Positions 9,836 through 19,320 of a stretch of 23,242 nt of DNA are shown here, piece by piece (the first letter of the stretch is position 1; every line of letters begins with the position of its first letter). Below the pieces are notes generated by a model that worked only from the letters and a program-made list of their open reading frames with translations, did not search any database and was not told where the DNA came from. A program made the translations under genes and the position numbers. This DNA is from Chara braunii (Eukaryota > Streptophyta > Charophyceae > Charales > Characeae): contig BFEA01000638.1 in NCBI GenBank assembly GCA_003427395.1, forward strand, positions 653,894 to 677,135. The letters are read 5' to 3'.

Positions 9836-9849
9836 GGGGGATAGCCCCC
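9836..9849. repeat. G5/C5 hairpin
   Basis: GGGGG and CCCCC flank an ATAG loop, followed by CCGGGCCC. It is a short, strong GC stem at the edge of the tRNA-like region. Confidence 0.7.
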
Positions 9850-9889
9850 CCGGGCCCTTAACCGCATGATTCCTTCACCCCATTCCCAC

Positions 9890-9975
9890 GTCCCCGCGCC
9901 GTCGTTGGCCAATCTCGATCCCTGAATCTCTTGGTCTGAAGTCCGATACGGTAACCAATAGTGCTAGGCCCAAGG
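9890..9975 (-). ncRNA. tRNA-like (SINE-head-like) sequence
   Basis: Read on the minus strand, GGCCTAGCACTATTGGTTA resembles a tRNA 5' part and A box (TRGCNNARTGGTTA). It is followed by CGGACTTCAGACC, like an anticodon arm with a CTTCAGA loop, and by GGGATCGAGATTGG, a decayed B box (consensus GGTTCGANTCC). Pairing in the anticodon and T stems is imperfect, so this is not a functional tRNA. It fits a tRNA-derived SINE head or tRNA pseudogene. A second A-box-like copy in the other orientation is at 10138-10157. Confidence 0.35.
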
Positions 9976-10158
9976 TCGGGTCTAGTATTGACGGACACCT
10001 AAATAAGTGGATACTGAGTGACGCGCAGATCTACCGAAATATTTATCAAACACATTGTTGTCGATGTTGTCCTTTGCACGTACGCATAGGTCACAAGCAA
10101 GCACACCAGTCAAGAAGCAAGAAATCATTAGACCTTGGGCCTAACACTATTGGTTACC
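9950..10158. mobile_element. 209-bp foldback with 28-bp near-perfect inverted ends
   Basis: Bases 9950-9977 are the inverted complement of 10131-10158 with one mismatch in 28 (a single transition). The loop is 153 bases of ordinary composition. The arms contain the tRNA A-box-like word TAGTGYTAGGCC on opposite strands, so the structure may be two SINE heads facing away from each other, or a MITE. No target-site duplication is visible at the boundaries. Confidence 0.8.
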
Positions 10159-10194
10159 CACCGTTCCTTCAGTAGGCGAACTGTCTTTCCCACA

Positions 10195-10670
<476 letters not shown>

Positions 10671-10737
<67 letters not shown>
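10671..10737. repeat. (CT)n microsatellite running into assembly gap
   Basis: A CT tract that continues up to the first N. Confidence 0.97.
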
Positions 10738-10986
10738 NNNNNNNNNNNNNNNNNNNNNNNNNNNNNNNNNNNNNNNNNNNNNNNNNNNNNNNNNNNNNNN
10801 NNNNNNNNNNNNNNNNNNNNNNNNNNNNNNNNNNNNNNNNNNNNNNNNNNNNNNNNNNNNNNNNNNNNNNNNNNNNNNNNNNNNNNNNNNNNNNNNNNNN
10901 NNNNNNNNNNNNNNNNNNNNNNNNNNNNNNNNNNNNNNNNNNNNNNNNNNNNNNNNNNNNNNNNNNNNNNNNNNNNNNNNNNNNNN
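10738..10986. other. Assembly gap (249 N)
   Basis: All bases are N. The left edge is CT repeat and the right edge AC repeat, so at least part of the missing sequence is probably a CT/AC junction like that seen at 1-94. The gap size may be an estimate. Confidence 1.

Positions 10987-11056
<70 letters not shown>
10987..11056. repeat. (AC)n microsatellite after gap
   Basis: An AC tract with two ACGC interruptions, starting at the right edge of the gap. Confidence 0.97.
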
Positions 11057-11060
<4 letters not shown>

Positions 11061-11201
11061 TCGCGCTCGTGTGTCGTGCCATAACACATCCAGATGCGCC
11101 GCACATACACGCAAACAAAATGCGGCCCTGAGGATTGAGGGGGGGGGCAAATTACAGAGTCACGAGGAAAGGGCAAGCGATGGATTATTTAGGGGAAACT
11201 A

Positions 11202-11362
11202 CACGAAAGTCAAAAAAAAAAATTGTAATTGCACTGTGGGGCAAAATACAAGTTGCAATTGCAGTTCAGATAATATATACAACTCATTTTTATGGCCAGG
11301 TAGTGTGCCCAAAGTGCAATTGCAAACTTTATCTCCATGGTGCCATTGTAACTCGTTTTCGT
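11202..11362. mobile_element. Imperfect ~160-bp inverted repeat
   Basis: CACGAAAG at 11202 and TTTTCGTG ending at 11362 form the outer arms. Inside them ATTGTAATTGCACTGTGGGGCA (11221-11242) is the imperfect inverted complement of 11313-11334. Three TGCAATTGCA-like words lie within. It resembles a decayed MITE, with moderate confidence because the arms are interrupted. Confidence 0.45.
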
Positions 11363-11540
11363 GATTCTACTGAAATAATTTATTATTATTATTTTTAATC
11401 TTTTATTCCCCTCCTCATATTTTTCCTCCTCCTCTTATGACGATCACTATTGTCCTCTCGATCCTGATCCTCTGCCTCCCCTTTCTGGCGATCCCTATCC
11501 TCACATTTGCATATTCATGATCCCGATCCTCCTCATTTGC
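11363..11540. other. Spacer, no gene seen
   Basis: T/C-rich sequence with repeated GATCCTGATCC-like words near 11460-11530. No gene or clear array. Confidence 0.4.
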
Positions 11541-11797
11541 TCCCTAATTACTTCACGATGTTATTAATATGTATTCAATTAGGGAAAACTATGGTGCTAT
11601 CACGGCTCAATTTTAAAATGTGTTTACGGCATGATTTTGTGACTGTGCCAAAGCGAGGAAAATCGTGAATACTTATAACCCAACTTTAAGGTTGGGTGAG
11701 GATGTGTTGTATTTAAGGGATGCATGAACTGAATGTCAAACTTAAGTCGTTTCTGGTTCCTAGTTACTCCACGATGTTATAAACATATATTCAAATT
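11541..11797. repeat. 40-bp direct repeats about 217 bp apart
   Basis: 11541-11580 and 11758-11797 share TCCYARTTACTYCACGATGTT and then an ATRTATTCAA word in the same order, with about six differences. The intervening DNA shows no gene. Such flanking direct repeats can mark a duplication or an old insertion. Confidence 0.65.
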
Positions 11798-12783
11798 GTA
11801 AAAAAAAAAAATGGTCATCCATTCATATTGCGACAACGTTACACCCTCTACAAGCACACTACATACCGTTAATTAGTCAGTGTACGTCAGAAAAAGATAT
11901 ACGACAGTTATGTAAACAATCACTACAGTTGAAGTCCTATAGTGCAATCTATGTAGTACTCATCCAACATAGCAATAGGTGCATTGCAATAATGACCACC
12001 CAGATGTGAGCGATTTGCATCAATGGAGCACTGTGTGCAAACATACAAAGTTGTCTCTCATGCTCGAGTAGACAAAGAGTACGAAACCATGCCTAATGAA
12101 ACGTTCACCTAGTTAGTGGCTGCAACCATATTCGTGCGGAGACGGACGATCTAGGAAACGGCTTCAGCATCCCTCGTACAAATATTGCATGATTTCATGA
12201 ACAACAACGAGTCGCATCGTAAGTGGTGTAAGACAATTTTTTTTTTTTTTAAATTTTGCATCATTTCTCATTTTATGTATATTATCCTTGCACAACAAGT
12301 TTTCAGATCAGGCGGTGGTCTTAGTGTTCGAGGGACTAGAGGAATGAGGTATGAGGTCGTTCACCTAAATAAAACGTATGGTTATTATTCTTCTATCTAG
12401 ACTCGGAGTTGCTATAAATATAATGACTGTAGGTTGTATGTGAGTGAAGAGACTAAAATTATTAGTTTAAATTACTAATTCAATTACCGTTTTTCCCCAA
12501 ATATAACGTACCCTTGTTCAAAAAGTACACAACTCATATCTTTGGTCGGATACAGTCATAATTAGACTGCGTTGAAAGTCTATTTGTGACATTTGTTCAA
12601 AATTAATGAACTACAACCATATTTTTCCTTACCAGTGATGAGTGTCTAGTAATTTGTTAAAAAAAAACAAAAAAAAAAAAAGGATGTAAGCCGTCCTTAC
12701 ATTATTCGTTTTTTAGTTTGAAAAGTAGCGAATCTCTTTCTATAATTATGAAATTGGTCAAAAAAATATCTGTATACCTCACC
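11798..12783. other. AT-rich spacer, no gene seen
   Basis: No recognisable gene. Two diverged copies of a TTGTTCAAAA...CATAT word series start at 12514 and 12593. Poly-T near 12237-12251 and poly-A near 12659-12681 are present. Confidence 0.5.
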
Positions 12784-12896
12784 TTTTTTTTTTTTTTTTT
12801 TTTTTTTCTCTCTCTTTCCTTACGAAGTTTTTCCAAGTGCAAGAGGAAAATGATTGTACTTTTTGAAAGCAAGAGGGTGGGAGAGAGAGAGAGAGA
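12784..12896. repeat. Poly-T/CT tract and short GA tract
   Basis: A run of about 24 T at 12784-12807 passes into CTCTCT, and a GA run occurs at about 12881-12894. The open frames on both strands here are homopolymer artefacts (poly-Phe or poly-Lys). Confidence 0.9.
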
Positions 12897-13205
12897 CAAC
12901 GGGAGATTGAATTACTGCTATCTTTGTTTTTTTGACAGCGGATCGAACATTTGTGTGAACGACCCTCATTAGTCATAACATTTTAACTGATTTCGGCCCC
13001 AACCAATGTATGGTCCATGTACTGGTGGTGTAAACTACTGGTACTTGGTCCAACTATCATATACCGGCTTCGGCCATTTGGTAGGCCGACCCGTGTCGAG
13101 GCTGGAGCTACCCGGCGGTGGGGAGGCTGAAGGGGGGGTGTGAGAGGGAGTGAAAACAAATATTTATGTGTTCTCGCAGAAGATTCATTTGCATCGTTAA
13201 GAAAT
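12897..13205. other. Spacer, no gene seen
   Basis: Includes a GC-richer block at about 13050-13140 with CCGGCTTCGG and TCGGCC-type words, but no defined element. Confidence 0.45.
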
Positions 13206-13229
13206 GCGCACGAGGGGGAGGGGGGGGGG

Positions 13230-13261
<32 letters not shown>

Positions 13262-13291
13262 AAGGAAAAAAAAAAAAAAAAAAAAAAAAAA
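13206..13291. repeat. Poly-G, (AG)n, poly-A composite purine tract
   Basis: Runs of G (13215-13230), AG dinucleotides (13231-13257) and A (13257-13291, broken by one GG) form an 85-base strand made almost entirely of purines. Confidence 0.95.
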
Positions 13292-13459
13292 CCTACATTA
13301 CTTGCATGTGCGAACGCGCTAAAAAGAACGAATTTTTTCATTTTTGTTCGCAAGAAGGCGGACCAAAGAGAGAGAGAAAATAAATAATAATAATAATAAA
13401 ATCCGCTAGTTGCGATGGCACGAATAGAGAGAGTCTGCGAGTTGCACGAGTTGTTCGAG

Positions 13460-13462
<3 letters not shown>

Positions 13463-13508
<46 letters not shown>

Positions 13509-13562
13509 TCACAAATAGAACTGCCCGGTAAACCGTAGGCATATCTATATATATATAGATAA

Positions 13563-13608
<46 letters not shown>

Positions 13609-13620
13609 AGTGAGTGAGTG
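13463..13620. repeat. (TA)n, (GATA)n, (GA)n and (TGAG)n cluster
   Basis: A TA tract at 13463-13506; then, after 37 bases, TATATATAGATA leading into GATA repeats to about 13594, GA repeats to 13610 and TGAG to 13620. The successive motifs differ by single bases, as if one tract evolved into the next. Confidence 0.95.
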
Positions 13621-14699
13621 AGAAAAATAGAGAGACTCGAGTTACTTCGGAGGGTTTTGAGTATTATCTTGTGTATATTATCAAGTTCGGAGGGTTTTTA
13701 GTCTCCAAGGGCGAACACGATACTACGGAGATAAGAACGTAATATTATTTTTTCAAATTAAAAATAATAATGTTTCAATTCAATGCCTTATACATATATT
13801 GAAAATAACGACTTTTTAAATATTAAACATGACATAATTATTAAAAATACAAAAGTAAAAAAAAAAAATGACATATACGACTATCCATTCATTATAAACA
13901 TAGCAAGAAAATTTTAGCTTACAAAATAACATATAGTATTTGTATTAGTTGCAAAATCACTATTATTAAGTTTACATATATTAACAATTGAATTATAAAA
14001 TAAAAAAACATACCTATAAAAAATATAAAAAAATTAATTAAAAAATAACAATTACTAGTGTATCTTATTGAGAAGGTGAAACTGACAAATCACATGTTGT
14101 AAATGTATAGGATTGTTTTATAAATCTTGGAAAAAAAAAAAAAACAATCACAAAAAAAACACTCACCAGAAAAACACCAGTCTCAACAAAATGTCAAACT
14201 TTACATAGTTGGACATAATCTTGATAAAACATACATACATAGTCAAACAACCATGCAACAAGTATCATGATTCAACACATAACTTGCATTACTAATTATA
14301 GATGAAGTCAACATGCTAAGTAAATAAGTCTTCGTGCAAATCCAACCAGTGCGAGGTATTCCATTGTACAAAAAACATTTATTGAATTCACAGCAAAACC
14401 ACGTGATGTGACAACGTATGTGGCTTATTGTTATTATCAAAGCAGTCATAATATTGAACGAAAATATTCGATTTAAAACATATTTTGAACGAGGAAACAA
14501 ATGTCACGACGTTAAAAAAAAAATATGAACACAATAATTTATAAATATGATCAATATACAATTTTTTTAAACTCCTTCAAACAAAGATTGAACTACAGAA
14601 AATTGCTTAAATAAACAAGATAATATACACAATGTTTTAAAATGAACATACAGATATAACTACCGAATAGTAACACCAACACCAATATACGTTGTTCAG
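13621..14699. other. AT-rich spacer, no gene seen
   Basis: About 1 kb of very AT-rich DNA with many poly-A runs. The only repeat noted is a TTCGGAGGGTTTT word at 13646 and again at 13686. A minus-strand open frame of 85 codons (14243-14500) has no recognised domain. Confidence 0.5.
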
Positions 14700-14893
14700 C
14701 GCACTTACTCTCACCTTTTTGCAAAGACGAGAGCCCTCCCGGCTATGTCACACAAGAGTTAAACAAAAGCAAATTGAGAGACAACTTGAAGACGACGTAT
14801 AAATAATCTTGAGAACCACCGAGACGGGCGATGTCGCGTCGTCTCTTCGCCGCTTTAGCCGAGTGAGTCAACCGTATTTCCCTCCGTCTCCTT

Positions 14894-15079
14894 AGATATG
14901 ATAGGTTCCCGCAGGGCACAACTTACCTTCCCGAATAAGATGTCACCACCCTTAGGCCGAATCCCTACCGAGCTCCCGACCCATTAAGATATGGTAGGTT
15001 CCCGTAGGGCACAACTTACCTTCTCGAAGGAGATGTCACCACCCTTAAGGTGTATCCCTACCGAGCTCCCGACCCACTT
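14894..15079 (+). repeat. 93-bp tandem duplication inside core B
   Basis: Units 14894-14986 and 14987-15079 both run from AGATATGRTAGGTTCCCG through GTCACCACCCTTA to ACCGAGCTCCCGACCC. They differ at roughly a dozen positions, so the duplication is not very recent. The other three core copies have a single unit. Confidence 0.9.
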
Positions 15080-15180
15080 GCGAAAACTTTTAGATTCAAT
15101 TGCATAGGTCAGTCAGCCGAGGGAGTTTGCTCGTTTCATTGTAGCATAGCTACGAGCAGTTAAAACACCAATCGAACCTA

Positions 15181-15233
15181 AACGTCGTTTGTTTCTTAGG
15201 ACCCTGATTTCCTAGGTACGAAACGAACGTCGG
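15181..15233. repeat. Imperfect hairpin, ~20-bp arms
   Basis: AACGTCGTTTGTTTCTTAGG (15181-15200) pairs imperfectly with 15211-15233 (CCTAGGTACGAAACGAACGT and onward), around a 10-base loop. Confidence 0.6.
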
Positions 15234-15300
15234 TCGACTAGGACAGTCTCAACCAAGCATGAAACCACAAGGTAATCCTAGTTCCTTTCACATATAACAA

Positions 15301-16152
15301 AATAAATAAGTTACAAAAATTAGATACGACCTAACGAAATGAATCGAACCAACTCTATTGGCAGGGAATTGATGAGGTTCAAGTATTGAAATTGGAGAGA
15401 GATGTGGTGAGGCTCAATCATAGAGCGGAGCTTGAGATCTAAGATGTTATCCCTTTGATTGGATTACACCACCCCTCAATAAAATATACTTTTGTTAAGT
15501 ATGAAGGAATATATTTTAGGTCCTTGTCATTGTTGTTTTTATAACTTCGTTATGGTTGAACTGTAAAATTCTCATTGTAACAATCGTCCTTTGTCGGTAA
15601 TGATATTTTGGATTGACCTTCGTTTGAGATTGATACGGAAAAATATTTATGATATTTTATCGATTTCGTTATTCACATCTCTTGTACATATTCGAACCTT
15701 TGTGTACCATATTATTTACTATTTTAAGCTAATATTATTTATTCATATGGAAGAAGTATATAATTTATATTTATTTTGTGATATTATGTAAAAACAATGG
15801 AAAAACCTTGCGTACAGTAATAAGTTGTTTTTGATATATTTGTTTAGATACGGATATCAATCTTGATGATGTAATAAGATTTTCACCTTGATAAGTACAT
15901 CAAAGAACATACATTCCTTCATAAGCATGCATAAATAACACTCAAACTACATGATCCGTTATTGATTTTGATATTATTCTAAGACACAACCCGAAAATAA
16001 CAGTTTGAAAATGATAAAAAAAATAGTCTCATTTTGAATCATGAAATTAATATTTTTGGAAAGACATACAATCAGTGTCCTGTTTTAGAATGATGCCTTA
16101 GATATCTCGTATTTGAACGACATTCAAGTAATATTTTTTCTTGAAAAAAACA
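15301..16152. other. AT-rich spacer, no gene seen
   Basis: No gene or repeat was recognised. Short open frames lack any protein signature. This is the left flank of the foldback element and is not matched by the right flank, which helps define the element boundary near 16153. Confidence 0.5.
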
Positions 16153-17440
16153 CCGTTGTCGGGCATGGCGGTTCTACACCCAGCGACAAGCGTAGGACCT
16201 CGCAGTCGTGTCACACATGATTAAGGTATTGCAATGACTCAACGGAAATTTTACTCCGACCGTGCGTGCCAGTTATACCTCTCGCGACTCCCTGCGACAG
16301 GATAGAGCTCCGTGAGGTACAACTCAAGTTTACCTCAGGGGTCGTCACCACCCTTAGGTAGGCGTATCCCTGATAAGCTAATGACCTACGTGTGAAGGCT
16401 TGTACTTGCAATCACAGAGGTAAGTCAATCGAGGACGTTTGCTCGATTGCCGTAGCATAGGCATAAGAGCGGTTGAAAATCTAAGACTGAATCGTATACA
16501 CATCGGACATCGGGGTGCTGATCTCCCCTACTGACGATCTTTCGCGCATACAATGTTTTAATTTATTTGCACTTAACCCATAAATTATATATGTTATATA
16601 AACCATTTTAAATCGATACACACATAATGGACAAATTTCAAAGGTTGAGATTTAAAAGACAAAGATATATTTTTACACTCTTACACAAGCAAAGACAAAC
16701 ACGATAATAGACAAAGTTTTTGACTTTTGGAAGAGAAACAAAAAATAGGCTCTTAGTCTTTCAAACATGCATCAGAAATAGAGGTAGGCTCATGGTCTTT
16801 CAAAGAATACGACATGGGTAAGGCTCTTGGCTTTGCCAATTATCATAAGTTGTTTAACATTAAAAAAAAAAAGTTAGATATCCGAACCAAATGTACAATG
16901 GTTACACGTCGACGAAGTGTCTAAGTCAAGGGTCGGGTAAATATAAGTGTGTTAATGCAAATTACGTGAATAACATGCAAACAAAACCAAACACGTTACA
17001 CAATTCTAACAGAGTCAACCATTTATTTATTTTCATCCACATTACACTTACACTTTCAATCCTCTTCGCCAGACATCCCCTTTTCGACTTAGTCATTCAG
17101 TCTCATCTTATTACAGCCATTAAAGGACCTTTTTTGACGAAACACAGACCCTTTAGACAACGACAAAAAAATCAGGAATGCCTTTTAGTGCAGAGGTCGA
17201 TGCAAAGTGTGAGTGTCGAGGGTGTGTGAGGATTGAGTTGGCAAATCAAAATGTTACCATAAGGCAACAACATGTACTCTTGTATAGACTCATAATGAGT
17301 CTTCTTGATTAAAATGACATGCAATCACATACATGTTAAAATGGTCTCAACACCCCTTGCAATCGATATAACCCTATACGAAGTTCAACAATATGAACTT
17401 CAAATCTTACAGAGGATTGTAATATAGTTCGACTAAATGT
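16153..17440 (+). repeat. Left inverted arm with core copy C
   Basis: The outer ~330 bp are core copy C: GGACCTCGCAGTCGTGTCAC, TACCTCTCGCGACTCC, GACAGGATAGAGCTCCG, GTCACCACCCTTAGG and GTATCCCTG in order. The inner ~950 bp are AT-rich and match the right arm block by block: the CACTTAACCCATAA word near 16571, GGCTCTTAGTCTTTCAAACA near 16748, CCAAATGTACAA near 16887, and AATGCCTTTTAGTGCA at 17177. A 112-codon open frame at 16891-17229 lies inside the arm; its inverted counterpart shows indels, so I do not regard it as coding. Confidence 0.85.
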
Positions 17441-18690
17441 AAGTATGCAATATGAAGACCCTCACTGAAGCCTTTATCCTACTATTTACTAGTCAATATG
17501 GATTCAATCGAGCAGTAGGATGACTCACACTCGAGTCTCTATCCTGCCGCTTTGTGAACCCGATCAACCTATCATAAGAAAATAAGAGACAAATTCACAC
17601 TGATGTATTTTTCTCTCGTTTTATCGGTTCTTTATAGTTTGGCATACACAAGTAGTAGATTGACTCGCACTGGAGTTGTATCCCCCTTATTCCATACTAG
17701 ACAACCAATATTCAAACAAGTAGTCATATGACTCACACTGGAGTATCTAGCTACCATTTCAATAACATTCAATCCGCACACACTCACAATTAGTAGTATA
17801 ACTCACATGGGAGTACCCCACTACCTTTCAACATTAAACAAGAATAGGATAACTCGCACATGGGAGTGTTCTGCTATTCCCTTAATGTGCAATAGACAAC
17901 TATATCATATTATATTTCAATATAAATTAGTGTAGACTTCAAGCTAGTGATAAGATAACACTCACGTGAGCCCCCTACTACCTCTTTAACATTGCGCAAC
18001 TGTAAACAAGTAATAGGATGACCCTCACAGAAACCTCCTCCTACCTTTCGAATTTCACGCAGGCTAACTTCAAACAAGTAATATGATGACCCTCAGATAA
18101 GACCTCTACTACCTCTTAAATACCGCTCAACCTAACGTCATACAAGTAATAGGATGACCCTCACATGAACCACATACTACCTTTCGAATATCGCGCAGAC
18201 TAAATCTGAACAAGTAATAGGATGACCCTCACAAGAGTATCCTATTACCCGTTCAAGCGTATTGTATGTAAGTAAGCAGAAAACAAGCCGTAGGATGAGT
18301 CACACATGAGTATCCTACCTCATTTTTTCATAGTCAGCTAGTTAAAATTCAAACTGACAATAGGTTGACCCTCACTGAAGTCATATGCTATCTCTTGAAT
18401 ATCACGCAGTCTGACTTAAACAAGTAATTGGATGACCCACACAAGAGTATCCCATCACTTGTTTAGTCAAACTGATTTAGACTTAGACAGACAATTGGAT
18501 GACCCACAGAAGAGTATCCTACCACTTGTTAATCCGACCGATTTAGACTTAGACAGGTAATAGGATGATCCATACAGGGGTCCCCCACTTCCTGTCTGTC
18601 AATCTAGCAATTTAAGATATGTATGTATGTACAAACGAGTAATAGGATGTTCCTTATACTGGAGCCTTATCTTATCACCCATTCTGTACC
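17438..18690 (+). repeat. ~67-bp minisatellite array, plus orientation
   Basis: About 17 diverged units centred on AGTAATAGGATGACCCTCAC followed by a GAGTATCCTACTACC-like half and an AATATCGCGCAGACTAA-like linker. In the better-kept part the starts are near 17943, 18008, 18077, 18143, 18213, 18288, 18356, 18422, 18489 and 18555, giving 65-75 bp spacing. Within a unit the two halves are inverted complements, for example AGTAATAGGAT (18213-18223) with ATCCTATTACC (18239-18249), so every unit can form its own hairpin. Units to the left (17440-17900) are older and more diverged. Confidence 0.85.
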
Positions 18691-18779
18691 ATTATTCTCT
18701 ATCCATATATTAATCAGATACAAAGCAGTTGAGGGTAGTACAAACAAAGATGTATACGATGGGAATAAAAAAATCATCG

Positions 18780-18890
18780 TCTGTCTGATGAACACTGAAC
18801 AAATAGTGAAATGCTCCAATGTGAGTTATTCTATTGTTTGTTTAACGAGTAGTGAGATACTCCAGTGTGAGTTATCTTACTACTTCTCGG

Positions 18891-18931
<41 letters not shown>

Positions 18932-19320
18932 TTTTATCTGTCGTTATCCTATTGCTCGAGTGTGCAAAGATTGAATAGTATTGAAAAGGTAATTGAATTC
19001 TTCAGTGTGATTCACCTGATTACATATTTGAACGAAGATAGTTTGATATAGATGAAGTGGTAGAAGATTCTAGTGAGAGTCAATTTACTACTTGCATGTG
19101 TGTAAAAAAAAAAACTTAAATAAGGAAATGAAAAAATACTTTATTATGATTTTTTTCATTACTAGTCTTAGTATAAGTTGATATGGTTCGAAAAGTGGCA
19201 GGATGGAGACTCTAGAGTCAGTCCCCTACTACCAAATAAAATTCATATTGAGTAGTATTAAAGGAAGTAATAAAATGAAGACACTAGTGGGGTTGTTCGT
19301 AATGCTTACTTACAATTAGT
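18780..19320 (-). repeat. Minisatellite units in reversed orientation
   Basis: Units near 18800, 18850, 18985, 19050, 19190 and 19265 read best on the minus strand, for example AATAGTGAAATGCTCCAATG and AGTAGTGAGATACTCCAGTG, whose complements match the plus-orientation units. The unit at 19260-19310 is the mirror partner of the first unit at 17438-17490 (GTAAGTAWGCA...). The reversed half is shorter and more decayed than the plus half. Confidence 0.65.
18893..18928. repeat. (TA)n tract
   Basis: About 18 TA dinucleotides inside the reversed part of the foldback array, near its centre of symmetry. The 142-codon frame passing through it (18623-19051) is not supported as coding. Confidence 0.95.

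Larger units (their letters stand above)
14700..15300 (+). mobile_element. Conserved core, copy B
   Basis: Same orientation as copies A and C. Shared words in order include CTCCCGGCTATGTCAC (14736-14751), TTCCCGCAGGGCACAACTT, TGTCACCACCCTTAGG (14941-14956), ATCCCTACCGAGCT, TAGGTCAGTCAGCCGAGG, TTTGCTCG, GTAGCATAG and GTCGGTCGACTAGGAC (15229-15244). The similarity to copy C runs across the whole core, including the GTTTGCTCG...GTAGCATAG block. Here the central block is duplicated in tandem. It is noncoding and best explained as a further end-module of the same family (inference). Confidence 0.7.

Noticed and set aside
16891-17229. 112-codon open frame in the left foldback arm
   Set aside because: The inverted copy in the right arm has insertions and deletions that would break the frame, and no domain is recognised.
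18623-19051. 142-codon open frame in the centre of the foldback element
   Set aside because: It runs through minisatellite units and the TA tract (poly-Tyr-Ile); composition explains it.
17438-19320. CRISPR-like reading of the regularly spaced repeat
   Set aside because: Units are diverged along their whole length with no identical repeats separated by unique spacers, there are no cas genes, and the context is eukaryotic.
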